The translations under genes and the position numbers were made by a program. A stretch of 20,833 bases of DNA from a virus: the IMG/VR virus record IMGVR_UViG_3300044798_000674, positions 1 to 20,833 of that record, one strand, 5' to 3'. The notes under the pieces were generated by a model. The model was not told the DNA's origin. It saw only the letters and a program-made list of their open reading frames with translations, and made no database searches. This document shows positions 12,920-20,500 of the stretch, in pieces (the stretch's first letter is position 1; each line of letters starts with the position of its first letter).

Positions 12920-12977
12920 ATGTCTCGAGGACGGGCAGCCCGAAGTGTGGCAGCACGTCCAGATCATCGCGTCATAG
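12801..12977 (+). CDS. 58-residue Cys-rich microprotein, TTG start
   Basis: A small frame starting at TTG with AAGGAGG nine bases upstream. It has strongly GC-biased third positions, unlike the frame it overlaps. C16, C23, C27 and C41 with nearby His residues (RCTGQNHRCKKQCEKK, then PHEC) suggest a metal site. Alternative starts are the ATG at residue 6 or 14. It ends with a helix-like WQHVQIIAS. Function unknown. Confidence 0.6.
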   Translation: MSSRYMIQHQLVIMRCTGQNHRCKKQCEKKEVPPAVLPHECLEDGQPEVWQHVQIIAS

Positions 12978-12988
12978 ATCAAGGTTCA

Positions 12989-13005
12989 CCTGGGCGTCGC
13001 CCGGG
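12989..13005. promoter_or_regulatory. GC-rich hairpin in short intergenic gap
   Basis: CCTGGG and CCCGGG (one G-T pair) flank a CGTCG loop in the 48-base gap before the next gene. There is no T-run after it, so a bacterial-type terminator is unlikely. It may affect translation or mRNA stability. Confidence 0.3.
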
Positions 13006-13025
13006 GGACAGGAGATGAAAACAAC

Positions 13026-13349
13026 ATGCCAAAGGTGATAGCAGACCACGACGAGATAGTGGAAGACAGGAACGACGAATGCTATGTGTTCGTGCAAGGC
13101 GAAACACACCTACACTGCAAGACATGCGGGCAGGAAGTCGAAATGCTGCAATGCAAGTGCGGCAAGTACGGCCCCAGGGCCTACATGGAAGCGCATTTCG
13201 CCGATCGGAAGGCAAAGGGCACGCCGGCCGCGCTCGCCACACACAAGCTCGTTGAAACAACGGTGCCGCCAATCGTCGTGTCGGCAAGAGAGGAAGCCGA
13301 TCAGTACGAGGTTGTGGAAGGCGCGCGCAAGAAGAAGCGGGTGCGGTGA
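13026..13349 (+). CDS. Zinc-ribbon hypothetical protein
   Basis: A 107-residue protein. HCKTCGQEVEMLQCKCGKYG (C31, C34, C43, C45) is a compact zinc ribbon, with C19 nearby and H57 in an HFADRKAKG helix. The C-terminal half is less structured and ends in a basic KKKRVR. GGAG lies upstream of the ATG. It is the last member of the zinc-ribbon cassette before the large terminase region. Confidence 0.65.
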   Translation: MPKVIADHDEIVEDRNDECYVFVQGETHLHCKTCGQEVEMLQCKCGKYGPRAYMEAHFADRKAKGTPAALATHKLVETTVPPIVVSAREEADQYEVVEGARKKKRVR

Positions 13350-13663
13350 GGGCCTTGGAATCCTCATCGTTCAAGGGCGGCGTGCGCACGCCTGCCCTGA
13401 ATAACCCGCACCCGGTCATTGCCTACGCTTGGCAGAAGCAGCTCGTCGCCGTCGACCTGGGAGACCGCGGTGACATCCAGGCTGCAAGATGGCAGTTGGA
13501 GATCTGGACTGAGAAGATCAGCAGCGAACTCGGTTACGCGATCGTGTTCGTTGGCCTGGTGCATCCAGACGCCAAAGGATTCGTAGGCGAGATGTTGAAC
13601 GCACTTGCGAAGCGCACGGACCTAGACCCGATATGGCTCAAGGAAAAGGACTGGAAGCCATAG
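13346..13663 (+). CDS. Hypothetical protein upstream of large terminase
   Basis: A 105-residue protein starting at a GTG in a GTGA overlap. Reading suggests a folded domain: PVIAYAWQKQLVAVDLGDRG, DIQAARWQLEIWTEKISSEL, YAIVFVGLVHPDAKGF and a C-terminal helix. It overlaps the terminase start by 31 bases. The position hints at a packaging accessory role, but no motif shows this. Confidence 0.65.
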   Translation: MRALESSSFKGGVRTPALNNPHPVIAYAWQKQLVAVDLGDRGDIQAARWQLEIWTEKISSELGYAIVFVGLVHPDAKGFVGEMLNALAKRTDLDPIWLKEKDWKP

Positions 13664-15138
13664 CCGATCTGCCCGCGATCATCAAGACGTTCGCGGAGCA
13701 AGTCGTTCGCCGGGACTGGCAAGGCACGCCGTACCACATAGCGAAGCATCACTATGAGTGGATACAGCACTGGCAGCAATCGCCCCTGCTGCTGATACTC
13801 GCCGCTCGAGGGCACGGCAAGACAGAGAACGTCGTCGTGTTGCCTATCCTGTGGATCCTCGCGAGCCTGCAGCATCAACTCGTGTACATCGTCTCGAGCA
13901 GCCAAGAGCAGGCTCACCTCATCCTGGACCGCGTCAAGACAGTGATCGAGCGCGAGATGCCACAACTGGTGGACAGGGACCGATGGGCCAAGCAGATGAT
14001 CAGGACCACGACGAACAACACAGTGATAGCCAAGGGCGCCACCACGCGCATCGTCGGCCCGCACCCGCAGTTCATCTTCGTGGACGACATCATCGAGGAC
14101 ATGCAGACGATCGCCGACAGCAACCTCACCCGTTGGTTCTTCGCAAGCCTGTTTCCCATGCTCGCCAAGGACGGCCGCATGCTCGTCGTCGGCACCTACA
14201 AACACTTCGGCGACACCTATCACAGCATCGAGGAACGTGGCATCTTCGACAAGCAACTGTACCCCGCGATAGATCCTGCCGGCAAGCTCCTGTGGCCCGA
14301 GTACTGGACGCAGGCCATGATCGACGAGCGCCGGGCTGCCCTGGGCGAGGTCCTGTTCGCGCGCGAGTACATGCTCAAGCCGGTGGACGAAGCGAGCAGC
14401 CTGCTGCCCATGCACCTGATCACGGAGTGCTTCAACGCCGAGATGCCGATCGCGAAGAGCTACGAGGGTCCTCTCGAAGTCTATGTCGGCGTGGATCCCG
14501 CCGCATCTGTAAGCATAGGCGCGGACTACACGGTGTTCGCGATCATGGCCTATGACAACAGCACAGACCACCGCACGGTGCTGAATGTGATCAGGCAGCG
14601 CGGCATGACACTGCAGGCGCACATCGACATGCTCCAGGACATCGAGGAGTCCTACAAACCCGTGCATGTGAAGATCGAGAAGAACGCCTTTCAGCGATGG
14701 CTCGAGCAGGAAGCGGCCGGGGCCCTGCGCAACATGCCGATCAGCGGGCACAACACCGGCAAGGAGAAGTCGGACATGCGGGAAGGCGTGCCCTCTCTAC
14801 GTCTGATGTTCGAGCGGGGCATGATCACGATACCTCGAGGACCGACAGAGGCAGAGACCAAGATGGGCAGGCAACCCTTCGAGTACGAGTCAGTCAAGAT
14901 CACCCAACCGCTCGTCGACGAGCTCAACAGTCTCACATGGGAAAGCGGCAAGATAGTCAGCGTGGCGAAACACGACGACACGGTGATGGCATTGTGGCTC
15001 TGCAACATGGCAATCAAGGAAGGCAAGCTGCAGCGGGGCCTAGCGATCACGACGGTGGACACGCAGGGCGGCGGGTCAAGATCTGCGGGCGCGACGCGGG
15101 CGAGTCATGTGATGCGCCGGCCGGGGGGATTTCATTGA
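13633..15138 (+). CDS. terL: Terminase large subunit (packaging ATPase and nuclease)
   Basis: A 501-residue protein of normal length for the family. The ATPase domain shows Walker A AARGHGKT (57-64), Walker B FIFVDD (147-152) and the coupling motif VVGTYKHFGD (185-194). The nuclease domain has VGVDPAASVSIGADYT (D288), HVKIEKNAF (E349) and SVAKHDDTVMALWL (D448, D449), the acidic triad of an RNase H-like fold. It pumps DNA into the prohead through the portal and cuts it at the end. The start is the ATG overlapping the previous gene by 31 bases. It is the firmest call in the window. Confidence 0.95.
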   Translation: MAQGKGLEAIADLPAIIKTFAEQVVRRDWQGTPYHIAKHHYEWIQHWQQSPLLLILAARGHGKTENVVVLPILWILASLQHQLVYIVSSSQEQAHLILDRVKTVIEREMPQLVDRDRWAKQMIRTTTNNTVIAKGATTRIVGPHPQFIFVDDIIEDMQTIADSNLTRWFFASLFPMLAKDGRMLVVGTYKHFGDTYHSIEERGIFDKQLYPAIDPAGKLLWPEYWTQAMIDERRAALGEVLFAREYMLKPVDEASSLLPMHLITECFNAEMPIAKSYEGPLEVYVGVDPAASVSIGADYTVFAIMAYDNSTDHRTVLNVIRQRGMTLQAHIDMLQDIEESYKPVHVKIEKNAFQRWLEQEAAGALRNMPISGHNTGKEKSDMREGVPSLRLMFERGMITIPRGPTEAETKMGRQPFEYESVKITQPLVDELNSLTWESGKIVSVAKHDDTVMALWLCNMAIKEGKLQRGLAITTVDTQGGGSRSAGATRASHVMRRPGGFH

Positions 15139-15317
15139 GCAAGGAACGGGTCTGCATCCTGTATCTCGAGCCGCGGATCGCCAAGGCCGTGCGCGAAGAG
15201 AGCGTCCAGACAGATTATGAATCGACTTTCAAGCGGCATGTGTCCATGTCCTCTCGCGTGGAAAGAATCTTGTTCCAGTATCTCAAAGAGCACGGAAAAC
15301 TGCCGAAAAATCCGTGA
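15135..15317 (+). CDS. Small hypothetical protein, possible frameshift at its end
   Basis: A 60-residue protein starting at TTG in a TTGA overlap with GGGGGAT upstream. The N-terminal strand (RVCILYLEPRIAKAVREE) and late helix (MSSRVERILFQYLKEHGKL) could be a small DNA-binding fold. The stop comes right after a run of five A (15306-15310). Dropping one A continues the frame as LPKIRERIVDRIVLEGSKA and on to a stop at 15397-15399, which overlaps the next gene's ATG. So the true product may be 87 residues. Confidence 0.55.
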   Translation: MSKERVCILYLEPRIAKAVREESVQTDYESTFKRHVSMSSRVERILFQYLKEHGKLPKNP

Positions 15318-15391
15318 GCGAATCGTTGACAGAATAGTTTTGGAAGGTAGTAAGGCAACCCCGGCGAATCTCGTTGGGGATAGGATGCAGC

Positions 15392-15568
15392 ATGTCTGAT
15401 ATCCCACTTTCGAGGTTCAAAGTCCCGGGCACCCTGCCCCCAGGCGACAACGCAACCATCCGGTCGATACCGCCGACGGGCAAGTGCGCGATCCTGAACA
15501 TGTATTGGGACCCGGACGAACAGAAGGTCATTTACGAGTACGAGGACGAACCCGAACCCGCACCATAG
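15392..15568 (+). CDS. Small acidic hypothetical protein
   Basis: A 58-residue protein starting at an ATG with GGGGATAGGA upstream; the frame also opens at a TTG at 15374. Features are a Pro-rich N-terminus (PLSRFKVPGTLPPGDN), a strand-rich centre (CAILNMYWDPDEQKVIYEYE) and an acidic Pro end. Small proteins of the type WDPDEQKVIY occur near virion genes, and it may be a structural accessory. No family is confirmed. Confidence 0.6.
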   Translation: MSDIPLSRFKVPGTLPPGDNATIRSIPPTGKCAILNMYWDPDEQKVIYEYEDEPEPAP

Positions 15569-15580
15569 GAGGTGAGAACG

Positions 15581-15898
15581 ATGACGATACAGAAGATGGC
15601 GCTAGACCCCAACGCGGCAGCCTACACAGACGACGAGATCGTTGCCAAGGTCAATGCCGCATCGGCTCAGATCACACGCGCAGGCAGCGTGGCAGCGGCC
15701 GCACGGCCACTTGGCACGGGCGAGGTCACGACAGCAAAGCTCGACGCAGGCGTAGCCAAGGACAACCTTGACGCGATGACCGACACCGCGCGTGGCTATG
15801 TCAAGACTGTGCCCACAACCGGACAATTCAAAGTCGTATCTGTGCAGCGGAAGGCTGACGGCAAGCTCGAAGCAAGTTACGATGATGTTGCAGTCTGA
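15581..15898 (+). CDS. Possible fibre or head-decoration protein
   Basis: A 105-residue protein starting at ATG 15581 because AGGAGGTGA lies seven bases upstream; a GTG three codons earlier is inside that site. It is Ala/Thr-rich with GTGEVTTAKLDAGVAKDNLD, a motif style seen in phage fibre and head-fibre proteins, and a strand-rich C-terminus (GQFKVVSVQRKADGKLEASY). It directly precedes a tail-collar protein, which supports a fibre role. The call is by pattern only. Confidence 0.5.
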   Translation: MTIQKMALDPNAAAYTDDEIVAKVNAASAQITRAGSVAAAARPLGTGEVTTAKLDAGVAKDNLDAMTDTARGYVKTVPTTGQFKVVSVQRKADGKLEASYDDVAV

Positions 15899-15906
15899 GG
15901 TGAAGC

Positions 15907-16473
15907 GTGGCTAAACAGAACGAGGCAGTAGCACACAGTAGCCTAGTCGATGGTACAGAGATATCGCTGCACAGTCACGGAGGCGGGGCGGGCATTCCGA
16001 CGGGCGTGATCGCCATGTGGTCGGGCCTCAAAGCGAACATCCCGACGGGTTGGTATCTCTGTGACGGCACCAACGGCACGCCGGATCTGCGCGACCGCTT
16101 CATTTCTTCGATCGGCGCAACCGGCGAACCGGGTGGCACGGGCGGTTCGACGACCTTGACGCATGCGGGCAGCGCGGTAGGCAATCATGCTGCACAATCA
16201 CACAGCGCGCACAGTGGCGCGGCGGTAGGCGATCACACCAATGTTGCTGTCCCAGGAACCGCCACTACAGCCGTGAAGATAGGTACATCTGCAAGCAGTG
16301 CTGCCGCGCAAACACATACCCATACAATTGCCACGATAACGCACAGCGTCACGCAACCGTCAGGGCATAGCGATCATGCGGCCCTAGTTCATTCAGTGAC
16401 GCAACCGAATGATCACACCGGCGTGAAGCCGCCCTACTACACCCTGGCGTTCATAATGAAGGGGGCGAGCTGA
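15907..16473 (+). CDS. Tail-collar / His-rich fibre protein
   Basis: A 188-residue protein with GAGGTGA before its GTG start. Residues about 30-66 match the phage tail-collar domain: IPTGVIAMWSG, IPTGWYLCDGTNGTPDLRDRF. Residues 84-172 are rich in His, Gly and Ala, with an HTHT motif and two copies of HSVTQP. The protein ends KPPYYTLAFIMK, the usual collar-fibre ending. Trimeric fibre tips such as T4 gp37 bind metal through HxH motifs, so the His region may do the same. It is likely a receptor-contact or fibre protein. Its place between the terminase and portal genes is unusual, and it ends in a TGATG junction. Confidence 0.8.
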   Translation: MAKQNEAVAHSSLVDGTEISLHSHGGGAGIPTGVIAMWSGLKANIPTGWYLCDGTNGTPDLRDRFISSIGATGEPGGTGGSTTLTHAGSAVGNHAAQSHSAHSGAAVGDHTNVAVPGTATTAVKIGTSASSAAAQTHTHTIATITHSVTQPSGHSDHAALVHSVTQPNDHTGVKPPYYTLAFIMKGAS

Positions 16474-18794
16474 TGGGCAAGGCCAAGAACCGACGCAAGG
16501 CCTCAATCAAGGTGCGGAAGGTCGAAGCCGAGCGCGAACCGATTGGCAGGCTGCCCCGGACGGAGATTGCACAGCTCAAGCGGCAGTTCCTGCGTGGCAG
16601 CCGCAAGATCGTCGAGCCGCCGATCAACTACGATATGCTGTACGAGCTCGCCGAGCGTTCGTACCTCGTGCGCATGGTCGTATGGGCGATTGTGCGTGAG
16701 TGCACGCGCAAGACGATCAAAGGCCTGCGGCGCTTCTGGGACTTCTATCCGACCTTCAAGAAGAAGTGCATGCAATGCGGCATGGAGTTCCAGGACGAGA
16801 TCGAAACGTGCCCGTGCGGCAGCGTGAAGTTCCGCGAGCCGGATCCCAACCAACTCAATCAGATCCGCAAGCTGCTCGACAAGCCCAACAACACCTACAC
16901 CTGGGGCGACATCGTCAAGCGGTCGCTGTATGACGCGCAGGTTGCAGATGATTGGTTCACCTCGATCGGCTTCGATTATACTCAAGAGATTCCGGTCGCC
17001 CTGTGGCACGAGGACCCGCGCAACATGGTCATCTGCGCAGACGACTTTGGCATGCTAGGCAACGACGAGTACTTCTGTCCCATCCATACGCGGGCGCACC
17101 CGGAGCGCTCCTACGATGAGAATCAGAGGACGTGCCCGGAGGAAGTCATCGTCGACCGCAAGCGGACTGTGTGTGGGCAGAAGCTGTATGCCACCGCCTA
17201 CATGCAGATTATTGACAACAAGATCACTGCGCGCTTTGCCAAGCATGAGATCATCCACGGCACGAGCTACGCAAGTGGTTCGCGTCTGTTCGGCAGCAGC
17301 AGCCTGCGTTGCTTGATCGTGGCCTTGACGACCGCCATGGCGATAGACAACTACGGGTACGACGCATTCAGCATGCAGCGCGAGCCCAACAGCGCCCTGC
17401 TGTTCACGGGCACGGCACAGTCCGAGGTCGACGCAGCTGCTGAGGAATTCCGCACGAGGCGGCAACAGAATCCCTATGAGCAGCTGTGGCTCGGCATGCA
17501 GGAAGGGCAAGGCCTGCAGTACATCAAGATGCTCGGCGACATCAGCAACGCCGGCACGATCGCGGAGCGCGAGTTCTTCCGGGGCGTCGTGTGCAGCGTG
17601 TTCGGTGTCAGCCCGGTGTTCGTGTCAATCGAAACGCCCGGCCGCCTAGGCAATGCCAATGAGGTCGGCATCCATGTTCAAAACAACACGACCGAGTCGA
17701 ACCAGGACCAGTTCGCCGAGCAGGTGAACAGGGACCTTCTGCCCTTGTTCAAGATCACCGATTGGTATTGGGATTTCGTACCCGTCGAGCCTGATGACGA
17801 CAAGTTGCAGGCGGATATCCTGAACACGCGAGCTACTGCTGCCAAGATGGCTGTTGATGCGGGCTTTGAGGTGTCATGGGATGCAGGCGGCGTGCATGTC
17901 AAAAGCGTTGCGGATACTGCAACAGTGCAGCGCGAAAGAATGAAGTCCCTGGTGATTCAATCTCTAGGATTTGCGGGCTTCGATATGGATGTTGACCCGT
18001 CGCTCTTTTCCGGCATCACGGTAAAAGGGAGGCGACCGCAGGCAACGCCGGGCTTCGCGCTATCTCTCGGCAAGGCCGATCATGTCGAGGATGCACCACG
18101 CGGCACGACGGCCACGCAGGACGTCTTCTACAGCGACGCGATTGCTGCCTATGAAGCGGCGGTCAACCGCGCAGTGAACAACATCACCGTCGACATGTCC
18201 AAGGACGAGGTATGGATGGCGATCAGCCGCGAGCTCGATGCGCTCGACGTGAAGCTTAGCCGCACGGCGCGCACCGCCGTCGAGACCGCCTATCTCAAGG
18301 GACTGCAGCAAGCGGCCAAGGATATGAACATCACTTTGAGCATGGACGGCAAGGACCAGGATGCGATCGACTATCTGGTGAACCAATGGCATGGTGTGAG
18401 CACGACGCTGCCCGAGTTCATCACCCAACAGCGCGACGCTTTCACCGTAGTAATCGAGCGCGCATACACCGAGCCAGGCAAGTTTGCCTTGGATAACATG
18501 GTCAAGGAGATGCGGGGCGTCGCCGACACCGAGAAGTTCAAGCTCGAGCGCATCGCTCGCACAGAAACGACTCTCATCAGCAACAACGGGCGCATCAACG
18601 GATACCTCAAGGACCCTGCCAACGCCACTGCGAAGTACACTTGGTCGATCGCCCCGGATGCCTGCGATGCCTGCAAGGCTATCGCTGCCCAGGGACCTAT
18701 GACGCTCGAGGAGCTCCGCAGCCTTACGAACGGCTTCTGCGTGCACCCGAACGACCGGTGCACACCTGTCCTCTCCTTGGAGGGATTGCTGTGA
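16473..18794 (+). CDS. Portal protein fused to MuF, with inserted zinc ribbons
   Basis: A 773-residue protein. The portal core spans about 30-520, with an early helical region (YDMLYELAERSYLVRMVVWA), EDPRNMVICADDFG, and FFRGVVCSVFGVSPVFVS (368-385) as a typical portal segment. Two cysteine insertions are unusual: C99/C102 with C113/C115, and C202 with C221/C234. A long helical linker follows. The end (about 690-768) is a MuF/head morphogenesis domain: RIARTETTLISNNGRINGYL, PDACDACK, and HPNDRCTP. The portal forms the DNA channel that docks the terminase; MuF is a minor head protein usually encoded separately or fused as here. Confidence 0.9.
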   Translation: MGKAKNRRKASIKVRKVEAEREPIGRLPRTEIAQLKRQFLRGSRKIVEPPINYDMLYELAERSYLVRMVVWAIVRECTRKTIKGLRRFWDFYPTFKKKCMQCGMEFQDEIETCPCGSVKFREPDPNQLNQIRKLLDKPNNTYTWGDIVKRSLYDAQVADDWFTSIGFDYTQEIPVALWHEDPRNMVICADDFGMLGNDEYFCPIHTRAHPERSYDENQRTCPEEVIVDRKRTVCGQKLYATAYMQIIDNKITARFAKHEIIHGTSYASGSRLFGSSSLRCLIVALTTAMAIDNYGYDAFSMQREPNSALLFTGTAQSEVDAAAEEFRTRRQQNPYEQLWLGMQEGQGLQYIKMLGDISNAGTIAEREFFRGVVCSVFGVSPVFVSIETPGRLGNANEVGIHVQNNTTESNQDQFAEQVNRDLLPLFKITDWYWDFVPVEPDDDKLQADILNTRATAAKMAVDAGFEVSWDAGGVHVKSVADTATVQRERMKSLVIQSLGFAGFDMDVDPSLFSGITVKGRRPQATPGFALSLGKADHVEDAPRGTTATQDVFYSDAIAAYEAAVNRAVNNITVDMSKDEVWMAISRELDALDVKLSRTARTAVETAYLKGLQQAAKDMNITLSMDGKDQDAIDYLVNQWHGVSTTLPEFITQQRDAFTVVIERAYTEPGKFALDNMVKEMRGVADTEKFKLERIARTETTLISNNGRINGYLKDPANATAKYTWSIAPDACDACKAIAAQGPMTLEELRSLTNGFCVHPNDRCTPVLSLEGLL

Positions 18795-19147
18795 TCGAAG
18801 TCCGGGTTGAGACCGCGGAACTCAAGAAGTTCTTGCGCAACCTCGAGGAAGGGATCCCGACACTCATGCGGCGCATCAACGCGGCAGTCGGGCAAGTCGT
18901 GTTCACATTCTCGCAGATGTGGTGTCCTGTAAAGACCGGCTTCCTCAAGAAGTCTGGGTATGCGCGCGAGGAAGGCCAAGACTTCGCGATAGGCTACACC
19001 GCACCTTACGGCCCCTATGTCGAGTGGGGGACGAAACACATGCGCCCGCGCTCGTACCTACGCACGGCCTGGATCATGACGAAGGGCAACATGCAGGGGA
19101 TCGTGAAGCGCGTGATCACACAGTACATCGAAGAAGCGAAGGGATGA
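18791..19147 (+). CDS. HK97-gp10-like head-tail connector protein
   Basis: A 118-residue protein starting at GTG in a GTGA overlap with the portal gene; the longer frame from 18641 is a shadow of MuF. The family hallmark is clear: CPVKTGFLKKSGY (about 45-57), then FAIGYTAPYGPYVEWGTKHM (about 65-84) and PRSYLRTAW. HK97 gp10-like proteins act at the neck or as tail-completion factors. Length and position fit the head-tail connector role. Confidence 0.85.
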   Translation: MIEVRVETAELKKFLRNLEEGIPTLMRRINAAVGQVVFTFSQMWCPVKTGFLKKSGYAREEGQDFAIGYTAPYGPYVEWGTKHMRPRSYLRTAWIMTKGNMQGIVKRVITQYIEEAKG

Positions 19148-19151
19148 TCAG

Positions 19152-20495
19152 ATGCCAGGATTCGAGGAAACAGAGAACGAGATCAGGTATCGTGTCAGGG
19201 ACCCTGCTCAGTTCGACGACTACGGCCGCAAGGAGATCGCGCCCGGCGTGTCGCTGCTGCTCGGACATGACAAGGCGACTGGCAAGTGGCTCGTGCAAGC
19301 CATCAGGTTCGACAAGGTCAACTTCACGCTTGCGCAGGCAGAGGCGTGGGTCACTGCTCACCCGGATGTGGGCAAGATGGAATCGAAGTACGCACCCACT
19401 GCGCAGCGGTATCGGTTCAAGATCGATGCGCCGATCAGCAAGCTAGACGGCACGGTCGACTCCGAACACTTCTACATCTACGGCGACGCAAGCGTAGAGC
19501 TCGTAGACAAGGAGAACGACAAGATCACAGAGAAGGCTCTCGCGGGCGGGCTGCCGCAGCTGCTGCGCCGGGCGCGTCTATCCCTGGTTCACACCGACAT
19601 ACTCGTAGGCCCCATCCTCGACGAACTCGACTACAAGGGAACCAAGTACCGCACCGCCGTGCAGAACGGCCGGCTCACGCTCGTGGGCGACATCTGGAAC
19701 GACACCAAGATGTGCAGACAGGTGCGGCAGGGGATCCTCGACGGTATCTACAATTCCTATTCGATCAGCGGCGAAGCAATCGAAGCGGGCACCGTATGTG
19801 ACCGGGACGGCTGCTTCAACAAGATCGACAAACTGGACCTCAGCGCAGTTGCAGTGTGCGAGGAAGGGATGAACCAGGCTGCAAAGTTCACACTTCTGGG
19901 CAAGGCTGATGATTTCGCTCTAGCAGGCGAAGTCGCTGCCAGCCCGGATAACATCCTAGGGGGGATGCACATGGAAGACAAGACGAAAGAAACCATGCAG
20001 CCAACCGTTGCCGACAAGGCATCGGGCGATCAGCCTAACTCCCCGAAATCGCCCGAAGTGAAGCAAGAGCCGCCCGCGCCGCCTGCTGATGAGCAGCCGG
20101 TGTCACCTGACCAGGCGCCGCCCGAAGAGGCATCCATGCAGGATGCCATGAAGGCGATGTTTGAGCAGCTGAAGATGGTGGGCGAAGCTGTTGCAGCTTT
20201 GTCAGCGCGCGTAGGCGCAATCGAGCAGGGAAACCAAGCCCAGGCACAAGCGGCCGCTGGAAAGGCTGCAGCCGAGAAGGCTGCTGCAGAGAAGGCGGCG
20301 GAAGATGCCAAGGCTGCGAACGCAAGTCCCGAGCCACCTGCCAAGAAAACCTTGGCAAAGGACGCGGGCGGCCAACAGTTCGGCAAGCCAAGCGGCAAGC
20401 CGAGATGGCAGGAGTTGGGCGAGCAGGTCAAGAAGGCCGGGGGCCTCAACAAACCGGGTTCGCCGATGCTCCAAGAGAAGAAGACCAAGAGGTGA
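19152..20495 (+). CDS. Prohead protease fused to scaffold
   Basis: A 447-residue protein. An N-terminal XkdF-like domain (about 15-85) leads to the protease: FYIYGDASVELVDKENDKIT, SLVHTDILVG with a likely catalytic H147, and YNSYSISGEAIE with a likely serine at 204 or 206, matching the H/S core of prohead proteases. From about 275 the protein is a Pro/Glu linker, then a helix (EQLKMVGEAVAALSARVGAI) and an Ala/Lys/Glu coiled segment ending in a basic tail. That part is a scaffold, cleaved away as the capsid matures. A nearby metal role for C188, C216, C221 and C236 is uncertain. Confidence 0.85.
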   Translation: MPGFEETENEIRYRVRDPAQFDDYGRKEIAPGVSLLLGHDKATGKWLVQAIRFDKVNFTLAQAEAWVTAHPDVGKMESKYAPTAQRYRFKIDAPISKLDGTVDSEHFYIYGDASVELVDKENDKITEKALAGGLPQLLRRARLSLVHTDILVGPILDELDYKGTKYRTAVQNGRLTLVGDIWNDTKMCRQVRQGILDGIYNSYSISGEAIEAGTVCDRDGCFNKIDKLDLSAVAVCEEGMNQAAKFTLLGKADDFALAGEVAASPDNILGGMHMEDKTKETMQPTVADKASGDQPNSPKSPEVKQEPPAPPADEQPVSPDQAPPEEASMQDAMKAMFEQLKMVGEAVAALSARVGAIEQGNQAQAQAAAGKAAAEKAAAEKAAEDAKAANASPEPPAKKTLAKDAGGQQFGKPSGKPRWQELGEQVKKAGGLNKPGSPMLQEKKTKR

Positions 20496-20500
20496 GCCAC

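Noticed and set aside
13758-14555. A long + strand frame rich in Arg and His overlapping the large terminase
   Set aside because: It is the out-of-frame shadow of the terminase, with no motif and no ribosome-binding site.
13534-14751. A 405-codon open frame on the minus strand
   Set aside because: It lies antisense to the large terminase, whose motifs are unmistakable; its translation shows only the biased composition of a shadow frame.
15326-15352. TTGACA followed about 16 bases later by TAGTAA, resembling a bacterial promoter
   Set aside because: The second element is a poor match, the host looks archaeal, and the stretch may be coding if the A-run indel nearby is real.
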